Under the pieces are notes generated by a model. The model was not told the origin of the DNA. It saw nothing but the letters and a program-made list of their open reading frames with translations, and ran no database searches. 58,592 nucleotides of DNA from an uncultured Lachnospiraceae bacterium (GTDB taxonomy: Bacteria > Bacillota > Clostridia > Lachnospirales > Lachnospiraceae), in assembly GCA_910585205.1 (NCBI GenBank), contig CAJUCC010000050.1, positions 1 to 58,592 of the forward strand, read 5' to 3'. Positions within the stretch are counted from its first letter, which is position 1, and the number at the start of each line of letters is the position of its first letter. Positions 43,472 to 51,399 of this stretch are shown in pieces. Made by a program: the position numbers and the translations under genes.

Positions 43472-44488
43472 TTATTCTTCATAGCCGTTCGGATTGTTCT
43501 TCTGCCATCTCCAGGAATCCTCGCACATTTCCCGGATACCGTTTTCCGCTTTCCAGCCGAGTTCTTTTTCCGCTTTGGACGCATCGGCATAGCAGGTCGC
43601 AATATCGCCCGCCCGTCTCTCTTTGATGACATACGGAATCTTCACCCCGGAAGCCTCCTCGAAATTCTTTACAATATCCAGTACACTGTATCCCGCACCC
43701 GTACCCAGGTTGTAGATTTCCGTCCCCGGATTCTGCCGTATCTTTTCAACGGCCTTGACATGTCCCTTTGCCAGATCAACGACATGGATATAATCCCGGA
43801 CGCCGGTTCCGTCCGGTGTGTCGTAATCGTTTCCGAAAACACCCAGTTCTTTTAATTTTCCGACTGCCACCTGTGTGATATAGGGCATGAGATTATTGGG
43901 AATGCCGTTCGGATTCTCACCGATCGTACCGCTCTTATGCGCACCGATCGGGTTGAAGTACCGGAGCAGGATTACATTCCAGTCCGTATCCGCCTTCTGC
44001 ATATCGATCAGAATCTGCTCCAGCATGCCTTTTGTCTGTCCGTACGGATTGGTGATCTGCCCTTTGGGGCATTCCTCCGTAATCGGAATAAAGGCAGGAT
44101 TGCCGTATACCGTGGCGGACGAAGAAAAGATAATATTTTTCACGCCATGCCTGCGCATCACATCCACGAGCACAAGCGTGCCGCTGATATTATTGTAATA
44201 ATACTCCCACGGCTTGGCCACCGATTCGCCCACCGCTTTCAGTCCTGCGAAATGGATGCAGCAGTCTATGGACTGCTCCGCAAACACCTTTTCCAGACCT
44301 TCCCGGTCCAAAATATCCACCTCATAAAACGTTACCGGCTTTCCCGTGATCTTCTCCACACGCTTCAGCGATTTCTCACTGGAATTGCTCAAGTTATCCA
44401 CTACGACCACATCGTAGCCCGCTTCCTGTAATTCCACTACCGTATGGCTGCCGATATAGCCGGCGCCGCCTGTTACTAAGATTGCCAT
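43472..44488 (-). CDS. galE: UDP-glucose 4-epimerase
   Basis: Interconverts UDP-glucose and UDP-galactose with bound NAD. 338 residues. NAD loop VTGGAGYIGSHTVVEL (5-20), followed by VVVDNLSNSS. The catalytic triad is Ser in FSSSATVYG and Tyr-Lys in NPYGQTKGMLEQ. The LRYFNPIGAH block and the C-terminal GWKAENGIREM match GalE. It follows the UDP-sugar pyrophosphorylase gene by 111 bases, so UDP-sugar supply is a shared theme. Confidence 0.96.
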   Translation of the reverse strand: MAILVTGGAGYIGSHTVVELQEAGYDVVVVDNLSNSSEKSLKRVEKITGKPVTFYEVDILDREGLEKVFAEQSIDCCIHFAGLKAVGESVAKPWEYYYNNISGTLVLVDVMRRHGVKNIIFSSSATVYGNPAFIPITEECPKGQITNPYGQTKGMLEQILIDMQKADTDWNVILLRYFNPIGAHKSGTIGENPNGIPNNLMPYITQVAVGKLKELGVFGNDYDTPDGTGVRDYIHVVDLAKGHVKAVEKIRQNPGTEIYNLGTGAGYSVLDIVKNFEEASGVKIPYVIKERRAGDIATCYADASKAEKELGWKAENGIREMCEDSWRWQKNNPNGYEE

Positions 44489-44599
44489 GCCATGTACCCT
44501 TCCCTTTCCGTTGTTTTCTTTTACTGCCTACAGTTTACGGAAATCCCGGCTTTTCCACAAGATGGGAATGTTGCGGAAACCTGTCAAAATGTTATATTC

Positions 44600-45832
44600 C
44601 TATAGCGCAACGCCGTTTTTAGCCAGCAGTTCCCGCGCACTGTCCACCGAATCGACTCCCGTCCTGTTTTTGATCGGCGCAAACTCTTTTTCCCTGACAA
44701 CTTCATAGGGCAGGCAGCTCTCCAGCTCATGAATCATGTCCAGCACAAGCTGCTCGTATTTATAGCCGTTCGGCTCCTGCGGCTTAACCGGGCATCCGTT
44801 GCTGTCCAGATGCGGAATCTTTTTCTCCACCACGTGCAGCGGCAGGTTGTTGTTGACTATCCGCTCCAGATCTTTTACCCGGAACAGATAATTCAAAATC
44901 GCGCCGAAATTATAAGCAGGATCGCCCTTTTCATCCTTCGCGTCCATCATATCCCTTGTCAGTTCATAATATTCCACAATCGACGGCCGGCCGTCTTCCA
45001 GACACATCACACCGACTTTTTCATCGGGCGCCGCCTTTCTCACCACCTTGGAACCGGACGCTCTGTTTTCCGCAATCACCGCCCCGACAAAACACGGGTC
45101 GGCAATGCGCTGCAATACGTTATCCACGGCGAAAACATTCAGCCATTCCACCCCCAGTTCCCGCATCTTCCTGCCGACGCCGCTGCGTTCCATGGAGACG
45201 AACCAGCCGCCGTTGCCGTTCGGGGAGGTAGAAATTTTGCCTTTCTCCTCCATATATACTTTCCCGTCATAGTCAGACGCAGGCGCCATCTCCTGCCGGA
45301 AAAAGAAAACATATGCCGGATCATATCCGAAATACGCATGTTCCGCGAAAAACGCCGTTGTCGCCGCATGGTTTTTATCACTTGTCATAATAAAAAACGG
45401 AATCCATGCGCCGCTTTCCTTTACCACATCCAGTGTATTGTGCATAATGCGCTCAAAAATATAAACCGGTTTGGTCAACCCGATGTCAAACATCCCTTTG
45501 AGTGCATCCGAACCCAGACGCGTCCCCATACCGCCGGCCAGCAGTACCGCTCCCACTCTGCCCGCGCGGATGGCTTCCAGGCCGGTTTGGCGGAACTGTG
45601 CTTCCCGTTCCCGGATCGTATCCAGTTCCATTGCCGCCAGCGGGGCGATCACTCCTCTGGTGCCCGATTTTCCCGCCTGCGCTTCCCGCGATGTCAGCAT
45701 GGAAAAATCCGTATCCATCACCTGCCGTAACAGTTCTGCCTGTTCTGTCTCCGGCAATTCTTCATAATACCGCAGAACATGAAGCTGCCCGTATTGTTCC
45801 AGTTTTGCATATGCTTCCTCATATGTCGTCAT
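44600..45832 (-). CDS. UDPGP-family UDP-sugar pyrophosphorylase
   Basis: Uridylyltransferase making a UDP-sugar from UTP and a sugar 1-phosphate. 410 residues. It belongs to the eukaryotic-type (PF01704) family and not to GalU/GlmU: the nucleotide loop is AVLLAGGMGTRLGSD (about 95-109), then FIMTSDKNHAATTAFF, SPNGNGGWFVSM and LNVFAVDNVLQRIADP. The last blocks resemble UDP-GlcNAc pyrophosphorylases, but the substrate (glucose or GlcNAc) cannot be fixed by eye. Begins 33 bases after the LRR gene and precedes galE. Confidence 0.9.
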   Translation of the reverse strand: MTTYEEAYAKLEQYGQLHVLRYYEELPETEQAELLRQVMDTDFSMLTSREAQAGKSGTRGVIAPLAAMELDTIREREAQFRQTGLEAIRAGRVGAVLLAGGMGTRLGSDALKGMFDIGLTKPVYIFERIMHNTLDVVKESGAWIPFFIMTSDKNHAATTAFFAEHAYFGYDPAYVFFFRQEMAPASDYDGKVYMEEKGKISTSPNGNGGWFVSMERSGVGRKMRELGVEWLNVFAVDNVLQRIADPCFVGAVIAENRASGSKVVRKAAPDEKVGVMCLEDGRPSIVEYYELTRDMMDAKDEKGDPAYNFGAILNYLFRVKDLERIVNNNLPLHVVEKKIPHLDSNGCPVKPQEPNGYKYEQLVLDMIHELESCLPYEVVREKEFAPIKNRTGVDSVDSARELLAKNGVAL

Positions 45833-45865
45833 ATCCGTTTACCGCCTTTCCCTCTGTCATCCTGT

Positions 45866-46789
45866 TTATAGTTCCAGAGAATCAAAAAATCCGCCGCTGC
45901 CAAACCGCTCCTCTTTCACCCGCAGCAGATACGCTTTCATCTCTGCCAGCTCCGTCCCCATATCACAGAGCGCCGCATCGAAATTCTGCTCCGTCAGCGC
46001 ACCCGTATCGAGCAAAATATCGTAATATTCTCTGCGGTTCCCATATTCTTCCCGCACGATCTGCCATGCCTCCTCATGTGGACAGCCCTTCGTATGTTCC
46101 CGCAGATACGCCGTCAGTTCCCCGCGCACGCCGCGCCGCAGCCCCCGGTCGTACAGCAGCCGCAAAAGCGCCAGACGCGCTTTCCCTTTTCGTTTCTGGC
46201 TCAGAAAATATTCCAGATTGTTTTCCATACTGCCGATGTCTTCTTCCCCGCAGAGGATTGTCTGTTGATACCCCTCCCGGTCGGGCGTATGCAAAACCTG
46301 CATAAGCCGGGTATCCCATTTCCCGATCCATTCTGCCGTTCCCGCCTCCGGCGGATTCAGCAGATAAGGATCGTCCAGCTTATGCACCGCCGCCGCCAGC
46401 AGACCGCCGGTACAAGCCATATCCGCTTCCGGCAGATCTGCGGCGCCATCCGTTTCCAGAAGCATCTGTTCCAACCGCACACACTGCAAGAATGCCCCCT
46501 TGCCGAATACGATCCTCCGTCTGGGAAGACGCACAACCGCCAGTCTGCTGCAGTAGGCGAACGCCCAGTCATCAATCTCCTCCGTACTGCCCGGAAGAAT
46601 CACTTCCCGTATCCGCTTATTGCTCAGAAATGCCTTTCTGCCGATTCTCACCACACAGGCTCCGTCTATCGCCCCCGGTATCCGCGCGGTATCACCGCTT
46701 CCCTTCCACTGCAGAATCGTAATGCACCCTTCGCGTTCCTCATATTGAAAGGCATTGTCGTCCCCGTTCTGGTTCCACTCCCGTATCAT
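45866..46789 (-). CDS. BspA-like leucine-rich repeat protein, cytoplasmic
   Basis: 307 residues without signal peptide. The N-terminal third has BspA-type LRR_5 units: GCITILQWKGSGDTARIPGA, then VVRIGRKAFLSNKRIREVILPGS, TEEIDDWAFAYCSRLAVVRLP and GKGAFLQCVRLEQM. The rest is helical and charged, with no family I recognise. The gene begins 9 bases after the AAA ATPase stop, so it is the third gene of a VWA-AAA-LRR unit. LRR modules bind protein; it may be an adaptor or target of the ATPase. Confidence 0.75.
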   Translation of the reverse strand: MIREWNQNGDDNAFQYEEREGCITILQWKGSGDTARIPGAIDGACVVRIGRKAFLSNKRIREVILPGSTEEIDDWAFAYCSRLAVVRLPRRRIVFGKGAFLQCVRLEQMLLETDGAADLPEADMACTGGLLAAAVHKLDDPYLLNPPEAGTAEWIGKWDTRLMQVLHTPDREGYQQTILCGEEDIGSMENNLEYFLSQKRKGKARLALLRLLYDRGLRRGVRGELTAYLREHTKGCPHEEAWQIVREEYGNRREYYDILLDTGALTEQNFDAALCDMGTELAEMKAYLLRVKEERFGSGGFFDSLEL

Positions 46790-46798
46790 ATCATTTCT

Positions 46799-48310
46799 CT
46801 ACAGCTCCAGCGCTGCAATTTCCTCCTGCAATTCATTCCTGCGCTCCGAGATCAGCAGCTTGTCATTATGCCGTCTGTAATCTTCACTGCCAAACATACC
46901 GATAAACCGGGCGCTGTAATCGTTTACGGTCAGTTCCGTCACAAAGATCAGCATTTCGTTCCCATCCGGGAAAACTTCTTCCAGAAACGCAAAGAGTGCA
47001 TGAAGTCTGGCGCCCGTTTCTGCCGTTTCTTTTTTCATTGCATCGACGCGTTCCCGGAAATGTGCTTCCACGCCGGCAAAGTCATCGCTTCCGTCGCTTG
47101 CTTCCAGGAGCAGTCTCTTCTTTTCCCGTTCCAGAAATGCCAGCACCCGCTTTTTCTTTCTACGTTCCGCTTTGGATAAGGCACCGGCCTTTTGCAGCGA
47201 TGTCAGATGCTTTTCCAGACGGCTTGTCTGTTCTTCCAAAAGCGCCCCGGCCCCGGCTCCTTCCGCGCGGCCCCGAAACGCCTTCACGACTTTGAGAATG
47301 CCGGTCAACTCCGTCAGATAGTCCGCCGTTTCCACCATATCCCGCATCTCGCTCTGAATCCGGTCGAACAGCATGCCCACCAATGACAGCCGTTCGTCAA
47401 ACGGCGCTTCCAGAGCCCGCTTCTTTGCAGACGCCGGCGTCTCGCCCGCCAGAATGCGGCTGATCTGATAGTCCCGCTTATATTTATTGTACAGATCATA
47501 ATATGCCGTAAACTCTTTGGCGATTTTTTCATTGCGGATATACTGGCTGACCAGCTCTTCCTGTACCTGCAGCCCTTCTTCTTCATACAGATGCAGTATT
47601 TCGGACAAATCCTCCCACCCTCTGGCCGTCACATATGTCTTGCCGCGGATGGTCGCCTCAATCCGATAAAAATGTTCTTTTTTCAATTCCAGATAGTTCA
47701 GAATCGCGCTGTGGATGCCCTGTTCTCCGGCATATTCCTTCCATGTCCGGTAATCCGCCTCCACATCCAGTACTTTGAGACGATCCAGTGTCACCACGTC
47801 AAATTCCCGGACGGATTTATTATATTCCGGCGGGTTCCCCGCCGTCACAACGACCCACCCCTCCGGTATTTGGTGGCGTCCGAACACCTTATACTGCAAA
47901 AACTGCAGCATGGACGGCGCCAGCGTTTCCGAGACACAGTTGATCTCATCGAGAAAGAGAATCCCTTCCCGGATGCCGCTCTCCTCCATCGTCTCATACA
48001 CCGAGGCAATGATCTCGCTCATCGTATACTCCGAAACATCCGCCTTCCTGCCGTCATATTCCTTCTGACAGATAAACGGAAGCCCGAGCGCGGACTGCCT
48101 CGTGTGGTGCGTCATTGAGTAGGAGACAAGCGCAAGTCCCAGTTCCTGTGCGATCTGTTCCATAATCGCCGTTTTGCCGATGCCCGGCGCACCGAGCAGA
48201 AAGACCGGACGCTGACGCACGACGGGTATCCGATATTCTCCAAACTCGTCCTTTTTCAGATAAATCCTTACACAGTCTTTAATATAATCTTTCGCCTGCT
48301 TTATATTCAT
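46799..48310 (-). CDS. MoxR-type AAA+ ATPase
   Basis: 503 residues. The AAA module fills the first half: Walker A GAPGIGKTA (about 37-45), Walker B with EGILFLDEINCVSETLAPS, a sensor region VVVTAGNPPEYNKSVREF and an arginine-finger-like segment VTLDRLKVLDV. The second half is a charged helical extension. MoxR-type ATPases act as chaperones for maturing or remodelling partners and are paired with a VWA protein; here that partner is encoded upstream with a 4-base overlap. No secretion signal. Confidence 0.9.
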   Translation of the reverse strand: MNIKQAKDYIKDCVRIYLKKDEFGEYRIPVVRQRPVFLLGAPGIGKTAIMEQIAQELGLALVSYSMTHHTRQSALGLPFICQKEYDGRKADVSEYTMSEIIASVYETMEESGIREGILFLDEINCVSETLAPSMLQFLQYKVFGRHQIPEGWVVVTAGNPPEYNKSVREFDVVTLDRLKVLDVEADYRTWKEYAGEQGIHSAILNYLELKKEHFYRIEATIRGKTYVTARGWEDLSEILHLYEEEGLQVQEELVSQYIRNEKIAKEFTAYYDLYNKYKRDYQISRILAGETPASAKKRALEAPFDERLSLVGMLFDRIQSEMRDMVETADYLTELTGILKVVKAFRGRAEGAGAGALLEEQTSRLEKHLTSLQKAGALSKAERRKKKRVLAFLEREKKRLLLEASDGSDDFAGVEAHFRERVDAMKKETAETGARLHALFAFLEEVFPDGNEMLIFVTELTVNDYSARFIGMFGSEDYRRHNDKLLISERRNELQEEIAALEL

Positions 48311-49617
48311 TGTTCCGCATCCTCCTCCAGCATATCGTCATACAGCGTTACCGAGACCGCCCACGCCGGCGGCGGCATCCGGTTATCGTCATCCTCCGAA
48401 AAAGCAAATATCACATCATAATCGGGCATGGTCTCCGGATAAATGCCATAGCCGTCGGTAAAGTAGATCAATCCTTTGAGATTTTCAAACTCACCCGCCT
48501 GCTGCAATTCTTCCAGATACGTAAAGACCGGCCGGAAATCTGTGGCGCCAAAGCCATGCAGCTTTCCGCTCTGCAGAAAACGATCGAAGTCTGCGTCACA
48601 TGTGATCTTCGTATCCTGGCGCACTTCGTTGTCGCACTGAATTATGTGTACATTGATTTTATGAAAGAAATTTTCGGTCCCCTTCAGGATCGAATACGTT
48701 TTCCGCAAAAATCCCCGCACGATCTCACCCCGGCACGAGGCAGAGGTATCCAGAGCGATGGCAAATTCCTTCACCTTGTGCTCTTCTTTATATTCCAGCG
48801 GTTCCACCAGCGGCAGATTGCCGTATACAGACAGACCATACGTGTAATAGATATAGTCAAACTCATCCTCATTGACGCGGATGTCCTCTCCCATTACCGT
48901 AAACCGCCGCAGCAATTCGCTGTAATCATATCGTTCCCGCACCGCCTCCGCAAGATTCTTTTCCAGACTTTCCGACTGATTATTGTCCTGTGAAAACGTC
49001 CTGATGTCTGTGCGCACACGTTCACTGATTTTTTTCCACTGCTCCGGGGTAATGCTCATTTCCTCCTGTCCCCGCCAGAACATATGATTATCATGATAAA
49101 ACAGTGCCGTCAGTTCCCTGCGCTCCAGCGGCCCCATCCCGTTTCTCTTAAAATACCGGTAAATCTTCTCTGCCGTCAGACCGCCTGCATCGACTTTCAT
49201 CCAATGCAGCTTCCGTTCCCGCTCCTCGTCCTGCCGCAGTGTGATGTCGGGAAAACGGATTTCCAATATGGTGTTTTCCACCGCCATATCCGCGGCCATA
49301 TCCCAGTATTCCGCTTCTACTTTATCATACTGAAATCCATGATAAAAAATACAGTGTAGCAGCACATGGAGATACATCCGCGCAACGCTGCCCGGCTCTT
49401 CCTGATACCTGCGCAGTACAAAGACCGGATCATAATACAGATACCGTCCGTCACAGGCCATACAGTCCGAAACCTTCCCCGGTTTCGGTACAAGCTGCGC
49501 CATCGCCGTATCCAGAAAACGCAGATGCATCATAATGCTGTCGCGGGCAAGCTGCATAACCTGTGCGGCAAGGGATTCGATTTTTTTCTGTTTCGCTTTG
49601 TCGTCATTTTGATTCAT
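48307..49617 (-). CDS. VWA-like protein with degenerate metallopeptidase-like domain (DUF2201)
   Basis: 436 residues from ATG 49617; the frame opens 48 bases earlier. The N-terminal half (about 30-230) contains YLHVLLHCIFYHGF, like the HExxHxxxxH motif of the DUF2201 N-domain but with Val where the catalytic Glu would be, so it is probably not a protease. The C-terminal half is a VWA fold with the MIDAS motif DTSAS in EFAIALDTSASCRGE and a late DYDVIFAFSEDDD strand. Paired with the MoxR-type ATPase by a 4-base overlap, as in other ATPase-VWA couples. Confidence 0.88.
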   Translation of the reverse strand: MNQNDDKAKQKKIESLAAQVMQLARDSIMMHLRFLDTAMAQLVPKPGKVSDCMACDGRYLYYDPVFVLRRYQEEPGSVARMYLHVLLHCIFYHGFQYDKVEAEYWDMAADMAVENTILEIRFPDITLRQDEERERKLHWMKVDAGGLTAEKIYRYFKRNGMGPLERRELTALFYHDNHMFWRGQEEMSITPEQWKKISERVRTDIRTFSQDNNQSESLEKNLAEAVRERYDYSELLRRFTVMGEDIRVNEDEFDYIYYTYGLSVYGNLPLVEPLEYKEEHKVKEFAIALDTSASCRGEIVRGFLRKTYSILKGTENFFHKINVHIIQCDNEVRQDTKITCDADFDRFLQSGKLHGFGATDFRPVFTYLEELQQAGEFENLKGLIYFTDGYGIYPETMPDYDVIFAFSEDDDNRMPPPAWAVSVTLYDDMLEEDAEQ

Positions 49618-49637
49618 AGCACCGTTTCCACAAAACA

Positions 49638-49659
49638 AGGCAGGCACGAATGCCTGCCT
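49638..49659 (-). terminator. Terminator after the DUF3048 gene
   Basis: A perfect stem, AGGCAGGCA with TGCCTGCCT, caps a TTCG loop on the minus strand, followed by TGTTTTGT. It separates the DUF3048 gene from the VWA gene. Confidence 0.8.
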
Positions 49660-49686
49660 GTCCACCCTGCAATTTTATTTTACTCT

Positions 49687-50733
49687 CTACGAAAAGCTTA
49701 CGTTTCTGCCCTTCTGCGCGATTGCAATATATGTCTTGCCTTCGTTTAACTGAATTTCGTTGCCGTTGTCGTCAAAGTAAACGGTCGGAGAATACTCTGC
49801 CACTTTTGCCCATGTGATATGGATCACTCTGCCTTTTGTAAAATAGTAGCCGTCTTCCGTTGCATCAAGATTCTGGAAGGAAAGATATCCCTTCTGGTCA
49901 AGCTTTTCCCACTTGGTATTCTGTACGATTACGTTCGCAAAAGCGAGCTGCTGATTATTGTTCCCGTCCACATGCGCTTTGCCGTGGATTGTCTTCTTAT
50001 ACAGCCCCGTAGCCGGGTCATAGGTAAACGCGCTCTTTGTATAAGGGAAAATCTGTCCCAGGTTAATGGTATTGGCAACCGCCGCCGCTTCACCGTACTG
50101 TTCCAGTGTATTGACACCCTGTGCAAACGTAAAATGCTTTGCATTGTAGAATTCCGGACGAATCGTCAGAGAATACCCCTGCTGCTGTGCGGCCTTGGTG
50201 ATGCCGTTCGCACTGATGTAAGCGTTGTGAGGTGCTTTTCTGTCGGACGTGCGGAAGAAAGAACCCGCCCCCGGTGCAGCGCCTCCCACACCATACTCAT
50301 ATGTTCCGGAAATATTGTTAATATCCGGCAGGGAAATGCGGTCCTTCATATAGACAACGCCGCCGAAATGAATCAGGATCGGATCCCACTCCGTAGCCTG
50401 CGGAATATAATAAGCGCGGCAGCTTCTTACATTACCGATCTTGGAAAGTCCCTGCCAGTCATCGATAACGGCCATCTGACGGGAAATGTCTCCTTCTTCC
50501 ATAATCTCATATAAAACCTTCGCGTTGCTGATCCCGTAGGACGGCTGCGCCACCTTATCGGTTGGCATCATAATCGCAATCGGTCTGGTAAGCGCCTGCT
50601 CCGGTAAAATTATCTCATTTGTATATACGCTTCGGGTCTCTTCTGCCTGTACCACACCTGCCGGAACCACCGCACCGATACATGCCAGCGCCGTCAACAG
50701 GGAAACCGCTTTTGCCAATTTTTGAAACTTCAT
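49687..50733 (-). CDS. DUF3048-family secreted protein
   Basis: 348 residues from ATG 50733, which has AAAGGAGG at 5-base spacing. The N-terminal signal peptide (about 1-30, AVSLLTALACIGAVVPAGVVQA) has an Ala-X-Ala cleavage site; there is no lipobox Cys, unlike YerB of Bacillus. Family blocks: RPIAIMMPTDKVAQPSYGISNAKVLYE, EGDISRQMAVI, VRSCRAYYI and the later IHITWAKVAEYSPTVYFDDNGNEIQLN read in parts. Function unknown; the family is wall- or surface-associated in Firmicutes. Separated from the VWA gene by a terminator and has its own consensus promoter. Confidence 0.9.
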   Translation of the reverse strand: MKFQKLAKAVSLLTALACIGAVVPAGVVQAEETRSVYTNEIILPEQALTRPIAIMMPTDKVAQPSYGISNAKVLYEIMEEGDISRQMAVIDDWQGLSKIGNVRSCRAYYIPQATEWDPILIHFGGVVYMKDRISLPDINNISGTYEYGVGGAAPGAGSFFRTSDRKAPHNAYISANGITKAAQQQGYSLTIRPEFYNAKHFTFAQGVNTLEQYGEAAAVANTINLGQIFPYTKSAFTYDPATGLYKKTIHGKAHVDGNNNQQLAFANVIVQNTKWEKLDQKGYLSFQNLDATEDGYYFTKGRVIHITWAKVAEYSPTVYFDDNGNEIQLNEGKTYIAIAQKGRNVSFS

Positions 50734-50785
50734 AGTATCCTCCTTTACTGTTTCAGGTTTCAAACACCCATTTCTATTCCTTTCC

Positions 50786-50814
50786 AGTATACCCTTGTTT
50801 TGTCACACCGTCAA
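50786..50814 (-). promoter_or_regulatory. Predicted sigma-A promoter of the DUF3048 gene
   Basis: TTGACG, 17 bases, TATACT on the minus strand, 53-81 bases upstream of the ATG at 50733. It shares the short divergent region with the Cys-rich gene. Confidence 0.75.
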
Positions 50815-50858
50815 ACCTTTTTCATATGATAAAGCAACGATAAGTTTTGGAGTCAATC

Positions 50859-51275
50859 ATGGAAGATTATTATGAACACAACATGGAAGAAGCCTCTCTG
50901 GAAGTCATTTCCGATGAGACATACGGCTGTTCCAGAGGATGCGGATGCCACGAAGGGGAATGCGAAATCCCTGCGGCATGCAATAACGTCTTTTATCAAT
51001 CCGATCTGGTAAGCGTTCCTGTAAAAGTAGTGCCTTTTGCCAAAGCGGGGCCGTGTACTACGGTCTGCTGCGGCTCTCCCATCATTACCTCCGGCGACGC
51101 CTGCCTGGGAGAAGTGGGCCAGGTATGTGAGTTTACGATAACGCAGAAAATCTGTGTCAAGCTGCCTCTGCACTTCGGGGCATCCGTCACCATCGACAAG
51201 ACAAAAATTCAGTGCGGCGGCGTTTCCGAGACAGAATGCGACTGCAAAAATCCCTGCATCCGCAAATGTGACTAA
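50859..51275 (+). CDS. Cysteine-rich protein of unknown function
   Basis: 138 residues with 16 Cys. There is no signal peptide. The N-terminus is acidic, then a cluster CSRGCGCHEGEC (about 24-35). A longer beta-type middle (VPVKVVPFAKAGPCTTVCC, then CEFTITQKICVKLPLHFGASVTI) is followed by a final ECDCKNPCIRKCD. The middle block suggests a spore coat or exosporium-like beta sandwich, but that is only a resemblance. ATG 50859 follows TTGGAG at 7 bases. Plus strand between two minus genes; no terminator with a T run on its own strand. Confidence 0.7.
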   Translation: MEDYYEHNMEEASLEVISDETYGCSRGCGCHEGECEIPAACNNVFYQSDLVSVPVKVVPFAKAGPCTTVCCGSPIITSGDACLGEVGQVCEFTITQKICVKLPLHFGASVTIDKTKIQCGGVSETECDCKNPCIRKCD

Positions 51276-51300
51276 GTATTGCGTCCCGTCATCCGCATAA

Positions 51301-51334
51301 AGAAAACCCGCATATGACCGCTGTCATATACGGG
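51301..51334 (-). terminator. Terminator after the chemoreceptor gene
   Basis: CCCGTATATGAC pairs with GTCATATGCGGG with one mismatch, around AGCG, followed by TTTTCTTT on the minus strand. It lies 65 bases past the stop. Confidence 0.75.
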
Positions 51335-51350
51335 CTCTTCAACCATCGCT

Positions 51351-51389
51351 GCCGCCTCCGGCTCCGTATCCCCCCTGCCGGGAGGCGGC
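51351..51389. other. 9-pair G/C hairpin between chemoreceptor stop and its terminator
   Basis: GCCGCCTCC (51351-51359) is the exact complement of GGAGGCGGC (51381-51389), with a 21-base loop. No T run on either strand, so it is not a terminator by itself. Confidence 0.4.
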
Positions 51390-51399
51390 ATTTAACAGA

